Shown here piece after piece: positions 18,288 through 27,127 of a stretch of DNA of 64,000 bases. Positions within the stretch are counted from its first letter, which is position 1. Each line of letters begins with the position of its first letter. The notes under the pieces are model-generated. The model searched no databases, was not told the origin of the DNA, and was given only the letters and a program-made list of their open reading frames with translations. The translations under genes were made by a program, and so were the position numbers. Origin of the DNA: Gracilibacillus ureilyticus (GTDB taxonomy: Bacteria > Bacillota > Bacilli > Bacillales > Amphibacillaceae); NCBI RefSeq assembly GCF_900111195.1, contig NZ_FOGL01000008.1, positions 62,001 to 126,000 of the forward strand. Reading direction: 5' to 3'.

Positions 18288-18348
18288 CATTAACCAGAAG
18301 ATTGTAAATTTAAATCACGGTCTATCGGCTGAAAAATCGTTAGGGATA

Positions 18349-18396
18349 AGAAGAACCATTCTGTTACTTAATTTTCACGTGCGGAGTGGTTCTTCT
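18349..18396 (+). terminator. Hairpin ending the sensor operon
   Basis: AGAAGAACCA and TGGTTCTTCT form a perfect 10-bp stem with a 28-nt loop about 60 nt after the stop codon of the binding-protein gene. The following bases are only mildly T-rich, so termination strength is uncertain. Confidence 0.55.
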
Positions 18397-18477
18397 CTTA
18401 ACATAGTAAAGAAAGAAAAAAACAATGACAGATAATAAAATAATAGCAAAAGAAACAATACCTGTATTTTCTAACAC
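18364..18477 (-). CDS. Possible 37-aa single-pass membrane peptide
   Basis: A GTG codon 6 nt after GAGGTG opens a short frame whose product has one hydrophobic helix (IVSFAIILLSVIVFFFLYY) and the basic tail VKRRTTPHVKIK, a typical small membrane protein layout with a positive-inside tail. Its end overlaps the hairpin at 18349-18396. I know no family for it. The composition supports coding but the evidence is thin. Confidence 0.35.
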   Translation of the reverse strand: MLENTGIVSFAIILLSVIVFFFLYYVKRRTTPHVKIK

Positions 18478-18603
18478 AACCTGCACCTCACGAATCACTT
18501 CCTGTTACCGTTACAAACATAATGAATAATATGATTGTATCATATGGTTTCTGCAGGTGTGTTGTTAAGTATCCTTTACAGGGAATTCAGAAAACTCCTT
18601 CCT

Positions 18604-19704
18604 TCACACCAGTTCTATATCCTTTATAAAGAGATTTAGTTTCTCCAACCGGATCACCGGCATATGGATACTGGCACTTATTGTGAACATTTTATCTGCA
18701 GACAGGATGACAATGTCCAAGCCTTTTTCATATTCGAACAAATAGTCTGCAATAATTTTTTCATCATTCTCGTCTGTTCTCAGATTATTATCTTTCATAA
18801 ACTGATAATTCCACTTCTTGACGATAAACTCACACAGATTGCCAGTTTGCTTTCCGCTCACCACCAGCTCCTCTAATCTGTCCCGAGCTCTCAACCCTTT
18901 GGATCTTTTCACCGGATCGTCGCCTTTTATATTGTAATCCCATTCACCCTGAACTGTTTTACTGATCAACAGCTTATGACGTTTCAGTTCTTCAATAATA
19001 TAATCATCACATTCCATAAAAATGTTCGTATCAATCGCGATTCTTACGTTTTTCCCTTCCCATTGTCTCAAGTGACTGATATTTGTCCGCATTATTCGGA
19101 GGGTTTCCTTGTGTGACTCGAGATGCTGCTCAATTTTAGTATGTATCTGGTTAGTAAATGTATGGATTTGCTCGTTTCGTTCACCAACAGTTTGAATTGC
19201 TTTTTTGACCTTGGCAGCTTTTTCCTCTTCCTTTTTCATACCCCTCTTTAAGTCAACTATCTGGTCTTCGATATTATGAATATCACTTTCAATACGTTGA
19301 ACTTGTTTATGCGCTTTATAAAGTCGATAAACCTGGTAAACTGCCCACACTCTTTTAGCTGTACCAAACACTAGAAGGGATATCAGAATTTCCTTTAATG
19401 CCGCAAGCCAGCTCCACCCGCTGTGGTAATTCGAAACAATGATAAAGCCAATGGTAAAGGATAATATAAGTGATAAAATATACACTTTTGTTTTGCTGTT
19501 ATTTTTTATACTTAACTGCCAGATCATAGATTCAGGAAACATGATCGTTGCAAGCATATAATCCAACAGATTAGAATCCAGTTTTCTGCCATTATCCTCT
19601 TTACCGAGCACATCATATAAAAGATAAGCATTCAGGCCAAACAGCAGCAGTCCAATAATGACAGGAAGACCTATCCAGTATCCAATAAAAGTAATGATTT
19701 CCAT
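18604..19704 (-). CDS. Membrane-anchored coiled-coil protein with C-terminal PIN-like domain
   Basis: The 366-residue protein has one hydrophobic helix at about 6-30 and a hydrophobic pair near 70-115, a long coiled coil (about 130-210), and a C-terminal PIN-like domain. The latter shows RIAIDTNIFME (first acidic residue), TVQGEWDYN, NDEKIIADYL and VILSADKMF, which fit the four acidic positions of PIN ribonucleases. PIN domains are usually small cytosolic toxins or RNases, so a membrane-anchored version with a coiled-coil stalk is unusual. The gene lies 16 nt downstream of another membrane-anchored coiled-coil protein gene, so they are probably co-expressed. RNase activity is inference. Confidence 0.72.
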   Translation of the reverse strand: MEIITFIGYWIGLPVIIGLLLFGLNAYLLYDVLGKEDNGRKLDSNLLDYMLATIMFPESMIWQLSIKNNSKTKVYILSLILSFTIGFIIVSNYHSGWSWLAALKEILISLLVFGTAKRVWAVYQVYRLYKAHKQVQRIESDIHNIEDQIVDLKRGMKKEEEKAAKVKKAIQTVGERNEQIHTFTNQIHTKIEQHLESHKETLRIMRTNISHLRQWEGKNVRIAIDTNIFMECDDYIIEELKRHKLLISKTVQGEWDYNIKGDDPVKRSKGLRARDRLEELVVSGKQTGNLCEFIVKKWNYQFMKDNNLRTDENDEKIIADYLFEYEKGLDIVILSADKMFTISASIHMPVIRLEKLNLFIKDIELV

Positions 19705-19720
19705 TTATCCCGCACCCTCT

Positions 19721-20527
19721 CTAGTAATTGTTAGAATTATCATGGCCAAAGTCGTCATATCCATAATCATCCATAGAATCCATATCGTCCATTCCATTAT
19801 CCATATCATCCGGCTCCTCATCGAAAGGATGAAAACCCATCCCGTTTGCTTCTCCATCCTCCATTTCCGCCCGTATCATATCACCATGGTTATTATTCAT
19901 ATCTTCTTCCATTTGCAGTTGTTCTTCCGTTTGCAGCTGTTCTTCCAGCTGTTGCTGCTCCTCGATTTGCCTTTGTTGTTCTTCCATTAATCTTTGCTGC
20001 TCTTCCCATTCATGTTCTTCCAATATCCTCTCTTCTTCCTGGATCAAGTCATCATCCTCCTGAAGTTGCCAATCATGCTCATCTTCCATGTAAGGCAGTT
20101 CATCAAAGTTTTCTTCCTGTTCTGTAATCACTAAGTTATCCGAGTCATCTAGATAACCACCAAATAAATCCAGATTATTCATTTCATCCAATTCCGTTTG
20201 ATTGTATGTATTTAAGATACTTAATGCCTGCTCTTCTGCAAGCTTCATTCCCATTATTGCATGGCTTTTTTCAATAAACTTTTCCTTTATATCAAGCAGT
20301 TGAGCTTGTTCCTGCTTTGTTTGTTTGAGAATGTCATGCAGTTCTTCCCCCTTCCCAATCACAGCAGCCTGAGCGTATGCTAAGCCGGTTAACTGTTCTT
20401 GTCTTTCCTGATACTGATCTGTAACTGCAGTCAATTGTTCCCTTAATCCTTCTAAATCATAGTCTTTTGAAAAAAATGCGACCAATCCAAAAATTAGAAT
20501 ACCAATGATAACTAAAGCTGTTAACAT
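19721..20527 (-). CDS. Membrane-anchored, Glu/Gln-rich coiled-coil protein
   Basis: The 268-residue protein starts at ATG 20527, 7 nt after GAGGAGG. It has one membrane helix (MLTALVIIGILIFGLVAFFS), a coiled-coil region, a Glu/Gln-rich helical stretch (about 160-220, with repeated EEQQ units) and a Met/Asp/Asn/Tyr-rich acidic tail ending in DDFGHDNSNNY. I know no family. It immediately precedes the membrane PIN-like protein, so the two likely assemble at the membrane through their coiled coils. The tail is low-complexity and probably disordered. Confidence 0.7.
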   Translation of the reverse strand: MLTALVIIGILIFGLVAFFSKDYDLEGLREQLTAVTDQYQERQEQLTGLAYAQAAVIGKGEELHDILKQTKQEQAQLLDIKEKFIEKSHAIMGMKLAEEQALSILNTYNQTELDEMNNLDLFGGYLDDSDNLVITEQEENFDELPYMEDEHDWQLQEDDDLIQEEERILEEHEWEEQQRLMEEQQRQIEEQQQLEEQLQTEEQLQMEEDMNNNHGDMIRAEMEDGEANGMGFHPFDEEPDDMDNGMDDMDSMDDYGYDDFGHDNSNNY

Positions 20528-20676
20528 ATCATGCCCTCCTCTTGATTCCACATCCAATTTGTGCTAAATTTTAATTATGGCTAAAATCCGATAACTATTG
20601 TAAAATTATCATATTACTAATTTTCAGAAATTTCAACAGGTTTTTTCTGGATATAATTAATATAGGAGGAGTCGAA

Positions 20677-21204
20677 ATGAAATTATTCCAGGTTTATACA
20701 GTAAGAGGGAGCCGCTTATGGCCTGTTGCTTTATACAGAAAAGAGCTAAATAAGGATCTTAAACGTTTGTCCTCATTAGAGGAGATTAAACAGACATTAA
20801 TCGAAAACCAAGAAATCACTGTATGCGAATACACAGCTATGGGCGAATATTCGTTAATTGATGCTATGGTTTATAAAAAAGGTATGATCGGCTCCATTGT
20901 TGGTCCTGTGCCGTTCACACCGATTAATCAAATGTCTCTTGAGCATGTTTTATCGATTAAGGAAGCGGCAGAGATCTGGAACCTGTCAGATGGAAACATC
21001 ATTCGCAAAGCAATCGACCGCGGTAACTTTCAGGAAGGAGAAGTGCGGAAATCAGGATCTACCTGGCTAATTTCCTATGCAGGGATGCAGCGCATGTATG
21101 AAGCTGTCCCTGAAACAAGAGAAAATGAATACCCAAGACTTCGTGTTCATAAGATGGAATTCGATTTTGAAAAAGGCAAGATGAAGCCGATCGCATTATT
21201 CTAA
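20677..21204 (+). CDS. Helix-turn-helix protein of unknown role
   Basis: The 175-residue product begins at ATG after ATAGGAGG. The N-terminal 90 residues are of unknown fold; the region about 92-145 (LSIKEAAEIWNLSDGNIIRK) looks like an excisionase/MerR-type winged helix-turn-helix, and SGSTWLISYAGMQRMY matches the recognition wing seen in such domains. A TATAAT-like hexamer lies at 20652-20657. No phage or recombination genes are nearby, so a role as a DNA-binding accessory or regulator is only possible. It lies 37 nt ahead of the small membrane protein at 21242. Confidence 0.7.
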   Translation: MKLFQVYTVRGSRLWPVALYRKELNKDLKRLSSLEEIKQTLIENQEITVCEYTAMGEYSLIDAMVYKKGMIGSIVGPVPFTPINQMSLEHVLSIKEAAEIWNLSDGNIIRKAIDRGNFQEGEVRKSGSTWLISYAGMQRMYEAVPETRENEYPRLRVHKMEFDFEKGKMKPIALF

Positions 21205-21241
21205 TTATGGACCTTAAAAAAGATGAAAAGAGGAATAACAA

Positions 21242-21580
21242 ATGTTTGGAATAAAATCCACATATCCTTTAGAAAAAATTGCCTGCAACTCATGCGATAA
21301 CCCGCAAGTCATTCGGCTGATGAGACACCGGATCTGTTTTAATCAGCTTGTTCTCATGATATGGCTGTTGATTCCTGTAGTTTTTATTTACAAGAGAAAT
21401 AACAATCTCCTCTTGTTACTTTACCTATCAATTACGGTATTTACAGTTTTAAGTGTCATTCAACTGTACAGGATACTAAAATTTTGGAAAAGAGAGAAAG
21501 AAGAATGGTACCTTTATTGTTTGTCCTGTAAACATATGGGGCAGGCATCTGCTAAAGAGGTTATGGAAGCATGCAAATAA
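21242..21580 (+). CDS. Small two-helix membrane protein with CxxC pairs
   Basis: The 112-residue product has a CNSC pair near residue 15, two membrane helices (about 35-54 and 58-80), and a second CLSC pair near residue 95. With both helices crossing, the two CxxC motifs would lie on the same, probably cytoplasmic, side and could form one zinc site. I know no named family. It follows the HTH protein gene by 37 nt and may be co-transcribed with it. Confidence 0.62.
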   Translation: MFGIKSTYPLEKIACNSCDNPQVIRLMRHRICFNQLVLMIWLLIPVVFIYKRNNNLLLLLYLSITVFTVLSVIQLYRILKFWKREKEEWYLYCLSCKHMGQASAKEVMEACK

Positions 21581-21713
21581 TGCCCTGCTGAAAGCAAGGC
21601 GCTTTGCCTACCCTTTATTATTTTACTTACCTAAAAACAAGAAATCCATTATAATTAACATAAGGTAAAAGGTGCTTATGTTCCATAAACCAGTTAATAG
21701 AGGGCGGGTTAAA

Positions 21714-22580
21714 ATGTACAAGAACAGTATTTATAACAGCCTCCAGCATAATCATATCTATCCTGAAATTACTTATTACTATTATAAAGATTGGGAAGAG
21801 TTCCGGATGGAAACACATACCCATCCAGCCATTGAAATCATGTACATGGTGAGGGGCAAATGCAAAATAGTTGTCAATAATACACAATATACACTGAATC
21901 AGAAGCAGTTCATCTTAATCGACAGTAATATTCCACACAGGCTCACAGTGGAAAAAGGCAAGCCGTGCCGAATGCTCAATATTGAATTTACACTCCACAA
22001 AAGCAGCCACTACTCTGTATTAGGTTCTCTAGTAAATGAATGCAGTGAGGTGAAAGAATTCCTGCAGAACCAAAAGCCATACATCATTCAAAAAGATATT
22101 AAGGAAGTTTATCAATCACTCAGGAATTTAGTCTTTGAACTTGATAATAAAAAATATGAGCAAAAAACCATGGTGAATCTATTAATCTCACAACTCCTTA
22201 TTCAGATTTCCCGCAATCAATTAGAATCAAAGGTAAGAGAACTGCAAGACGCCGATTACTATGTCTCAAAAATAATTAATTATCTTCACGAAAATTATGA
22301 TGGGCACATTAAAACAGCCGACTTATCTGAACTTGTTCACCTCCATCCAAATTATTTGCACAAAATTTTCAGAAACACGATGAATTGTACGATCATTGAA
22401 TATTTAACAAAAATAAGAATGGACAAGGCGAAAATGCTATTAAACAAAACGGACATGTCTGTAACAGAGATAACAGAGTTTGTCGGGATTACCAGCAGCC
22501 AGTACTTTAGTAAGATTTTTAAAAAGGCAACAGGACTTACTCCAATGAAATACAGAGAATTACGAACCATCCGGAAATAA
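21714..22580 (+). CDS. AraC-family transcriptional regulator
   Basis: The 288-residue protein has an N-terminal cupin-like sugar-binding domain (THTHPAIEIMYMVRGKCKI) and two C-terminal helix-turn-helix motifs (about 195-285: IKTADLSELVHLHPNYLHKIF and TEITEFVGITSSQYFSKIF). It lies just upstream of the alpha-galactosidase gene on the same strand, so it probably activates it in response to an alpha-galactoside or a product. Start choice is uncertain: ATG 21714 follows GAGGGCGG, while an in-frame ATG at 21678 follows AAAAGGTG and would add 12 residues. Confidence 0.9.
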   Translation: MYKNSIYNSLQHNHIYPEITYYYYKDWEEFRMETHTHPAIEIMYMVRGKCKIVVNNTQYTLNQKQFILIDSNIPHRLTVEKGKPCRMLNIEFTLHKSSHYSVLGSLVNECSEVKEFLQNQKPYIIQKDIKEVYQSLRNLVFELDNKKYEQKTMVNLLISQLLIQISRNQLESKVRELQDADYYVSKIINYLHENYDGHIKTADLSELVHLHPNYLHKIFRNTMNCTIIEYLTKIRMDKAKMLLNKTDMSVTEITEFVGITSSQYFSKIFKKATGLTPMKYRELRTIRK

Positions 22581-22621
22581 GTGAGAATATTACACATTAA
22601 TCCGTCAAGCTGATTAGAAAT

Positions 22622-22636
22622 ATTAAATCGCTTTCA
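22622..22636 (+). promoter_or_regulatory. cre-like site upstream of the alpha-galactosidase gene
   Basis: ATTAAATCGCTTTCA matches WTGNAANCGNWNNCW except at position 3. It is 42 nt ahead of the start codon, a plausible place for CcpA repression of this catabolic gene. Confidence 0.5.
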
Positions 22637-22677
22637 CTATTACGGTGTTAAGATACTTAGTAAAGGAGGGGTAACAG

Positions 22678-24213
22678 ATGTCATTTAAAGTAACGTTTAT
22701 TGGTGCAGGAAGTATTGGTTTTACACGTGGCTTATTACGCGATCTGCTGTCAGTGCCTGAATTCCGTAACATTTCGATCGCTTTTACCGATATTTCTGCT
22801 AAAAACTTGGGAATGGTAAAAGAACTGTGTCAGCGTGACATCGATGAAAACGGTCTTAATATTACAATCGAAGCAACAACCGACAGAAAGCAGGCTTTAA
22901 AAAATGCCCGCTATATTTTAAACGTTGTCCGCATTGGCGGTCTGGAGGCATTCCAGACAGATATTGATATTCCGTTAAAATACGGGGTTGATCAATGTGT
23001 TGGCGACACTTTATGCGCCGGCGGGATCATGTATGGCCAAAGGGGAATTGCTGAAATGCTGGATATTTGCAAAGATATTAACACATACGCAGAAGATGAT
23101 TGTCTTTTATTAAATTATGCCAATCCAATGGCGATGGTCACTTGGGCATGCAATGTTTACGGCAATGTCCGCACAATTGGATTATGTCACGGTGTCCAGC
23201 ACGGGCACAGACAAATTGCAGATGTATTAGGAAAACCTAAAGAAGAGATTGATATCATCTGTGCCGGGATTAATCATCAGACGTGGTATATCCAAGTCAG
23301 CCACAAAGGCGAGGACATGACAGGCAGGTTACTGGATGCTTTTCAATCTCACCCAGAGTTTAAGAATACCGAAAAAGTCCGTATTGATATGTTGAAAAGA
23401 TTCGGTTACTACAGTACAGAATCTAATGGCCATTTAAGTGAATATTTACCATGGTATCGGAAGCGTCCGGAGGAAATTGAAAAGTGGATTGACCTTGGCA
23501 CATGGATTAATGGTGAAACCGGAGGCTATTTACGCGTATGTACAGAAGGGAGAAACTGGTTCGAGACTGATTTTCCGAACTGGTTAGAAGATCCACCTTT
23601 TGAATATAAACAGGAATTGAGAAGTGAAGAACATGGCTCTTATATTATCGAAGGATTGGAAACCGGCCGAATATACCGGGGACATTTTAATACAGTAAAT
23701 AATGGTATTATCACTAATTTGCCGGATGATGCAATCATTGAAGCGCCAGGATATGTCGACCGTAATGGTATCAATATGCCTGTTGTTGGTGATCTGCCAC
23801 TAGGCTGCGCAGCTGTATGCAATAACAGCATTTCTGTCCAGCGCCTAGCAGTAACAGCGGCTGTTCACGGAGATATTCAGTTACTTCGACAGGCAATGAT
23901 GATGGACCCGCTAGTTGGCGCGGTCTGCAATCCCCCGGAAATCTGGCAAATGGTTGATGAATTATTAGTAAGCCAGGAAAAATGGCTGCCTCAATATCAC
24001 CATGAAATACCAAAAGCGAAAGAAAGACTTCAAAAAGGCGACCTAATCCCTGTAAAAAAATATGCCGGTGCAGCGAGACTTCCGATCAAATCAGTCGAAG
24101 AACTTGCCAAAGACAGGGATGCCGCCAATAAAAATGCCGGTGAGGCGGATAAGGCGAAGGAACGGGCAGCGGCTGTCCTTTCATCCCATTCCGGTAATAG
24201 TGATGCTGAATAG
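22678..24213 (+). CDS. melA: GH4 alpha-galactosidase
   Basis: The 511-residue enzyme belongs to glycoside hydrolase family 4, which uses NAD and a divalent metal in a redox elimination mechanism. Visible are the NAD motif FIGAGSIGFTRG at about 7-18, LLNYANPMAMVTWA, the metal-site Cys in LCHGVQHG and His in CAGINHQTWY, and GYYSTESNGHLSEYLPWY. These match E. coli MelA rather than the phospho-glucosidases of the family. It cleaves terminal alpha-galactose from melibiose or raffinose-type sugars in the cytoplasm. Its start follows AAGGAGGGG. The C-terminal 40 residues are Ala/Asp/Lys-rich and extend beyond the catalytic domain. Confidence 0.92.
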   Translation: MSFKVTFIGAGSIGFTRGLLRDLLSVPEFRNISIAFTDISAKNLGMVKELCQRDIDENGLNITIEATTDRKQALKNARYILNVVRIGGLEAFQTDIDIPLKYGVDQCVGDTLCAGGIMYGQRGIAEMLDICKDINTYAEDDCLLLNYANPMAMVTWACNVYGNVRTIGLCHGVQHGHRQIADVLGKPKEEIDIICAGINHQTWYIQVSHKGEDMTGRLLDAFQSHPEFKNTEKVRIDMLKRFGYYSTESNGHLSEYLPWYRKRPEEIEKWIDLGTWINGETGGYLRVCTEGRNWFETDFPNWLEDPPFEYKQELRSEEHGSYIIEGLETGRIYRGHFNTVNNGIITNLPDDAIIEAPGYVDRNGINMPVVGDLPLGCAAVCNNSISVQRLAVTAAVHGDIQLLRQAMMMDPLVGAVCNPPEIWQMVDELLVSQEKWLPQYHHEIPKAKERLQKGDLIPVKKYAGAARLPIKSVEELAKDRDAANKNAGEADKAKERAAAVLSSHSGNSDAE

Positions 24214-24230
24214 ATAAAAAAACATTAAAC

Positions 24231-24258
24231 ACAAGAGGACGGGTGACTGTCCTCTTGT
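24231..24258 (+). terminator. Hairpin downstream of the alpha-galactosidase gene
   Basis: ACAAGAGGAC and GTCCTCTTGT form a perfect 10-bp stem with an 8-nt loop just after the stop codon. The T-run is weak (CTCTAATT), so it may be a stabilising or bidirectional end rather than a strong terminator. Confidence 0.65.
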
Positions 24259-24701
24259 CTCTAATTCGGTATGCAATTCTTGAAGTATAATATTGCTATG
24301 AAGTACAGTGAAGTTTCTATCTTTCGGTGTACTGATCTCTGTTTCATTATACATATTCAACAATTTGTGCCCCACTGACTAGATTTGGGAGCTACAAAAC
24401 AGATTCTTATGCATATGAATATCTTAATGCCTCTATCAATGCTCTTTCCGTTCCATAGAGCAATACGAGTAGCTGGTATCTCTTTAATTGGTTGCATGAA
24501 ATAAAAACGGGGCCTGTGAAACAAAAACCTAACTTGAACTGGGAAGTGATATTTACTCTGCCATCTACTAAGATATCCCCTAACCACAATTCGCAATAAT
24601 TTGTTAGCTGGAATATATAACAACACTTGGGCACTTCAGCACATTATGCAGCGGGAGTACAAGCCCTAAATCACCAAAGCGCGAGAAGTAAAGGCATCAA
24701 A
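24259..24701. other. 443-nt region with no recognisable gene
   Basis: It separates the alpha-galactosidase gene from the 3' end of the exopolysaccharide cluster (convergent). Open frames of 60-90 codons exist on the minus strand but have no ribosome binding site and no family I recognise. It may hold decayed coding sequence, but I cannot name a parent gene. Confidence 0.35.
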
Positions 24702-25814
24702 TTAAGCCTTAACACTCCGTAATTGTTCATATAGGTTAATTAACTTTTTGCTCTCTGCTTCCCAGTTAAATTTGCTCAGAACAGCACTTTTACCGTTTTC
24801 CCCCATCGCCCTCGCCTTTTCTGGATTATTCATCACCCATTGAATCGCACTGCTAATTTCATTTACATTTAAAGGATCAACCGTAAGTCCACATTGGTTC
24901 CCTTCGATGATCTCTTTCCACAATGGGAAATTGGAAGCAATCACGGGAAGTCCAGTTGCCATATATTCAAACATTTTAATTGGCAAAGAATCTTTATAAT
25001 TCATCTTTGGCTCTAACACCACCAGCCCTGCCATCGATGTCTCAAGCTCTTTTTTGATTTGATTTCTATTAAGAAAGCCCATGTAATCTACCTTTTCCCA
25101 TCCTGGCAATTCCTCTACAATTGCTTTCTCGCGCTTATTTGCAAATTTTCCAGCGAGCTTGAAGACAGCGTCAGTATTGGCAATCGATTTTACACAATTA
25201 ACACTTCCACGGTCTTTTGAAATGCCACCAATATAAATTACACTTTTTTCTTTCTGAATATCCTTTATCAAATAAGGATCATACAATTCCTCTAAAATTG
25301 GATAATTATTGACATTTATCACACAATCGTTTAATTTTTGGAACCTTTCTTTGATGTGTGGAGTAGCGGTCACCAAGGCACTGAATTTTTTAACTGCTTG
25401 GTTCTCATATTTCTCAAAAAAGAAAGATACCAATTTTCTTAAATAGTTCGGTATCCAATGTTTTGATAATATCTGTCTAGGAACATCTTCATGAATATCG
25501 TAAATGACTTTTTTCCCTTTTTTTCTAAGCTTTAAACCAATAGGAATCAGTTCTGGATCATGAAAATGATAGATTTCTGCATTTACATCTAGTGCTTTGC
25601 GGTAGATGTCTCTAGTTAAATTCTTAGCTCTTTTAATTCTCCCATTATACGGATTCCTTACACCGTGTACATGAATTCCATTCAAACTTGTTTCTTCCGT
25701 ATTTGGAGCGATTAAATGAACTTCAAAATCAGCTTTTACTAGGAATGAACACTCTTTAATAGAGATACGTATATCATCATATCGGTGCACAGAAGTAATG
25801 TGACATATTTTCAT
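24702..25814 (-). CDS. Glycosyltransferase, GT4 family (last gene of the exopolysaccharide cluster)
   Basis: The 370-residue protein has the GT-B layout of family GT4: N-terminal acceptor domain with AEIYHFHDPELIPIG, the donor-site loop VIYIGGISKDRG, and SLPIKMFEYMATGLPVIAS, which contains the conserved E of the donor-binding motif. It should add one sugar to the lipid-linked repeat unit on the cytoplasmic side. It overlaps the polymerase gene by 1 nt. The sugar cannot be told from sequence, though GlcNAc3NAcA or GlcNAc would fit the pathway genes present. Confidence 0.88.
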   Translation of the reverse strand: MKICHITSVHRYDDIRISIKECSFLVKADFEVHLIAPNTEETSLNGIHVHGVRNPYNGRIKRAKNLTRDIYRKALDVNAEIYHFHDPELIPIGLKLRKKGKKVIYDIHEDVPRQILSKHWIPNYLRKLVSFFFEKYENQAVKKFSALVTATPHIKERFQKLNDCVINVNNYPILEELYDPYLIKDIQKEKSVIYIGGISKDRGSVNCVKSIANTDAVFKLAGKFANKREKAIVEELPGWEKVDYMGFLNRNQIKKELETSMAGLVVLEPKMNYKDSLPIKMFEYMATGLPVIASNFPLWKEIIEGNQCGLTVDPLNVNEISSAIQWVMNNPEKARAMGENGKSAVLSKFNWEAESKKLINLYEQLRSVKA

Positions 25815-27127
25815 TAAGAAATTTTCCCTTCTTCCTTTATAGAATCATTCTTTTTCCTAAATAAACTGGTTGTCAGCCAAGTTACAAAGATAGCAAACAA
25901 GATCCCATGTGTCGCAAAGCTAGTAAACATAGCTGAATTAACGAGTGACATTGAAGGAATAGCCATAATGGATGCAGCAAGTATGAATGGCGCTGGCCTT
26001 GCTAAACTATCCAGCAATACAAGTACAAATCCTAAAATAATTAAAAAGATAAAAATACCAAAAAACCCAAAGTTCAAAAATGCATCCGCGAATATACCGA
26101 CATTGGGACTGAAGTCTTCCCCGTAAACATCCCTCGCTATCAGCCTAACTGGTGTTAGTCCATAAGGGTTTTCGGTCACCCTGGAAAGAATAGAGTGGGA
26201 TAACATATACTTATCTGCCTGATTGAAATATTCATAATAAACAAAATGCAAATTAGAAGGCGCAAAGAATAAACGTCTCAGAAAAATAGATAACATCAGG
26301 ATATCTCCTGTTATTTTGTATAGGAAAAACATGCTGGACATAAAGATAGACAGCAATATAGACATGAACATGAGTAATCCATTTTTATAACCTTTTTTTG
26401 TAAGAAAGTGTAATGCGAGCACCACTAATGGCGCGAAAAGAAAACTTTTAAAATTTGTCATCGAAAATAAAAACACTTGTAAGAATAGCGTGATAAAAAT
26501 AATAGATTTTCTCTTTTTCAACAAACCATAAGTTAAAGAAGTTAAATTGATGACGTGCGCCTGCCAAGGAAGCAAGTAAGTAATAAGTGTATTACTGCTA
26601 TTCACATAGCCTTGTCTTGTGCTGTATACATCTAATAAATTGAGATTTATTCTAGTCAAACCACCAGCAGCAATGAGATACCCATAAACAAACAGACTAA
26701 TTCCTATCAGAATACTAATTGCTAGATTACTACCTTCTTTTAATTGAAAGTTGTTAATAGGCTTGAATTTACTAATGATTAGATATAAAAGCAGTATAGA
26801 GGCAGAAATGACCCAGAAATACATTCTGGAATGATTCTCAAGCCAATAGAGTGAAGAAATTGGCAAATATAAATTTAAATATAGAATGTACACGACGATC
26901 TTACTTGGTTTATCATAATCATCCAGTTTTGCTAATAGAAATGATAAAAGAATCACGACAAGATAGGATTCCAGCATCTTTATTCCATTAACATCCACGT
27001 TGAAACCGGAATACTCAAACAATGGGTGAACAAATGTAAGGTATCCGTACTCAAGTAAACCTTTAAACAGCAAGATGAATAGGATAGTGAAAATATATTT
27101 TTTCTTTATTGCAAAGTTACTTATCAT
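25814..27127 (-). CDS. Wzy-like exopolysaccharide polymerase
   Basis: The 437-residue membrane protein has about 11 hydrophobic helices and a large extracytoplasmic loop near 275-335 containing charged residues (SRVTENPYGLTPVRLIARDV). That layout matches O-antigen/capsule polymerases (Wzy/WzyE), which are poorly conserved in sequence. Its place between flippase and glycosyltransferase genes supports the call. It overlaps the flippase gene by 11 nt. It would join flipped repeat units outside the membrane. Confidence 0.78.
   Translation of the reverse strand: MISNFAIKKKYIFTILFILLFKGLLEYGYLTFVHPLFEYSGFNVDVNGIKMLESYLVVILLSFLLAKLDDYDKPSKIVVYILYLNLYLPISSLYWLENHSRMYFWVISASILLLYLIISKFKPINNFQLKEGSNLAISILIGISLFVYGYLIAAGGLTRINLNLLDVYSTRQGYVNSSNTLITYLLPWQAHVINLTSLTYGLLKKRKSIIFITLFLQVFLFSMTNFKSFLFAPLVVLALHFLTKKGYKNGLLMFMSILLSIFMSSMFFLYKITGDILMLSIFLRRLFFAPSNLHFVYYEYFNQADKYMLSHSILSRVTENPYGLTPVRLIARDVYGEDFSPNVGIFADAFLNFGFFGIFIFLIILGFVLVLLDSLARPAPFILAASIMAIPSMSLVNSAMFTSFATHGILFAIFVTWLTTSLFRKKNDSIKEEGKIS

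Noticed and set aside
19658-20127. Plus-strand frames rich in Pro, His, Leu or Ile opposite the Glu/Gln-rich gene
   Set aside because: They mirror the low-complexity coding sequence of the minus-strand coiled-coil protein and lack start signals.
24357-24634. Two minus-strand frames of 75-89 codons
   Set aside because: No ribosome binding site, no family and overlapping each other in different frames; reported only as a gene-free stretch.
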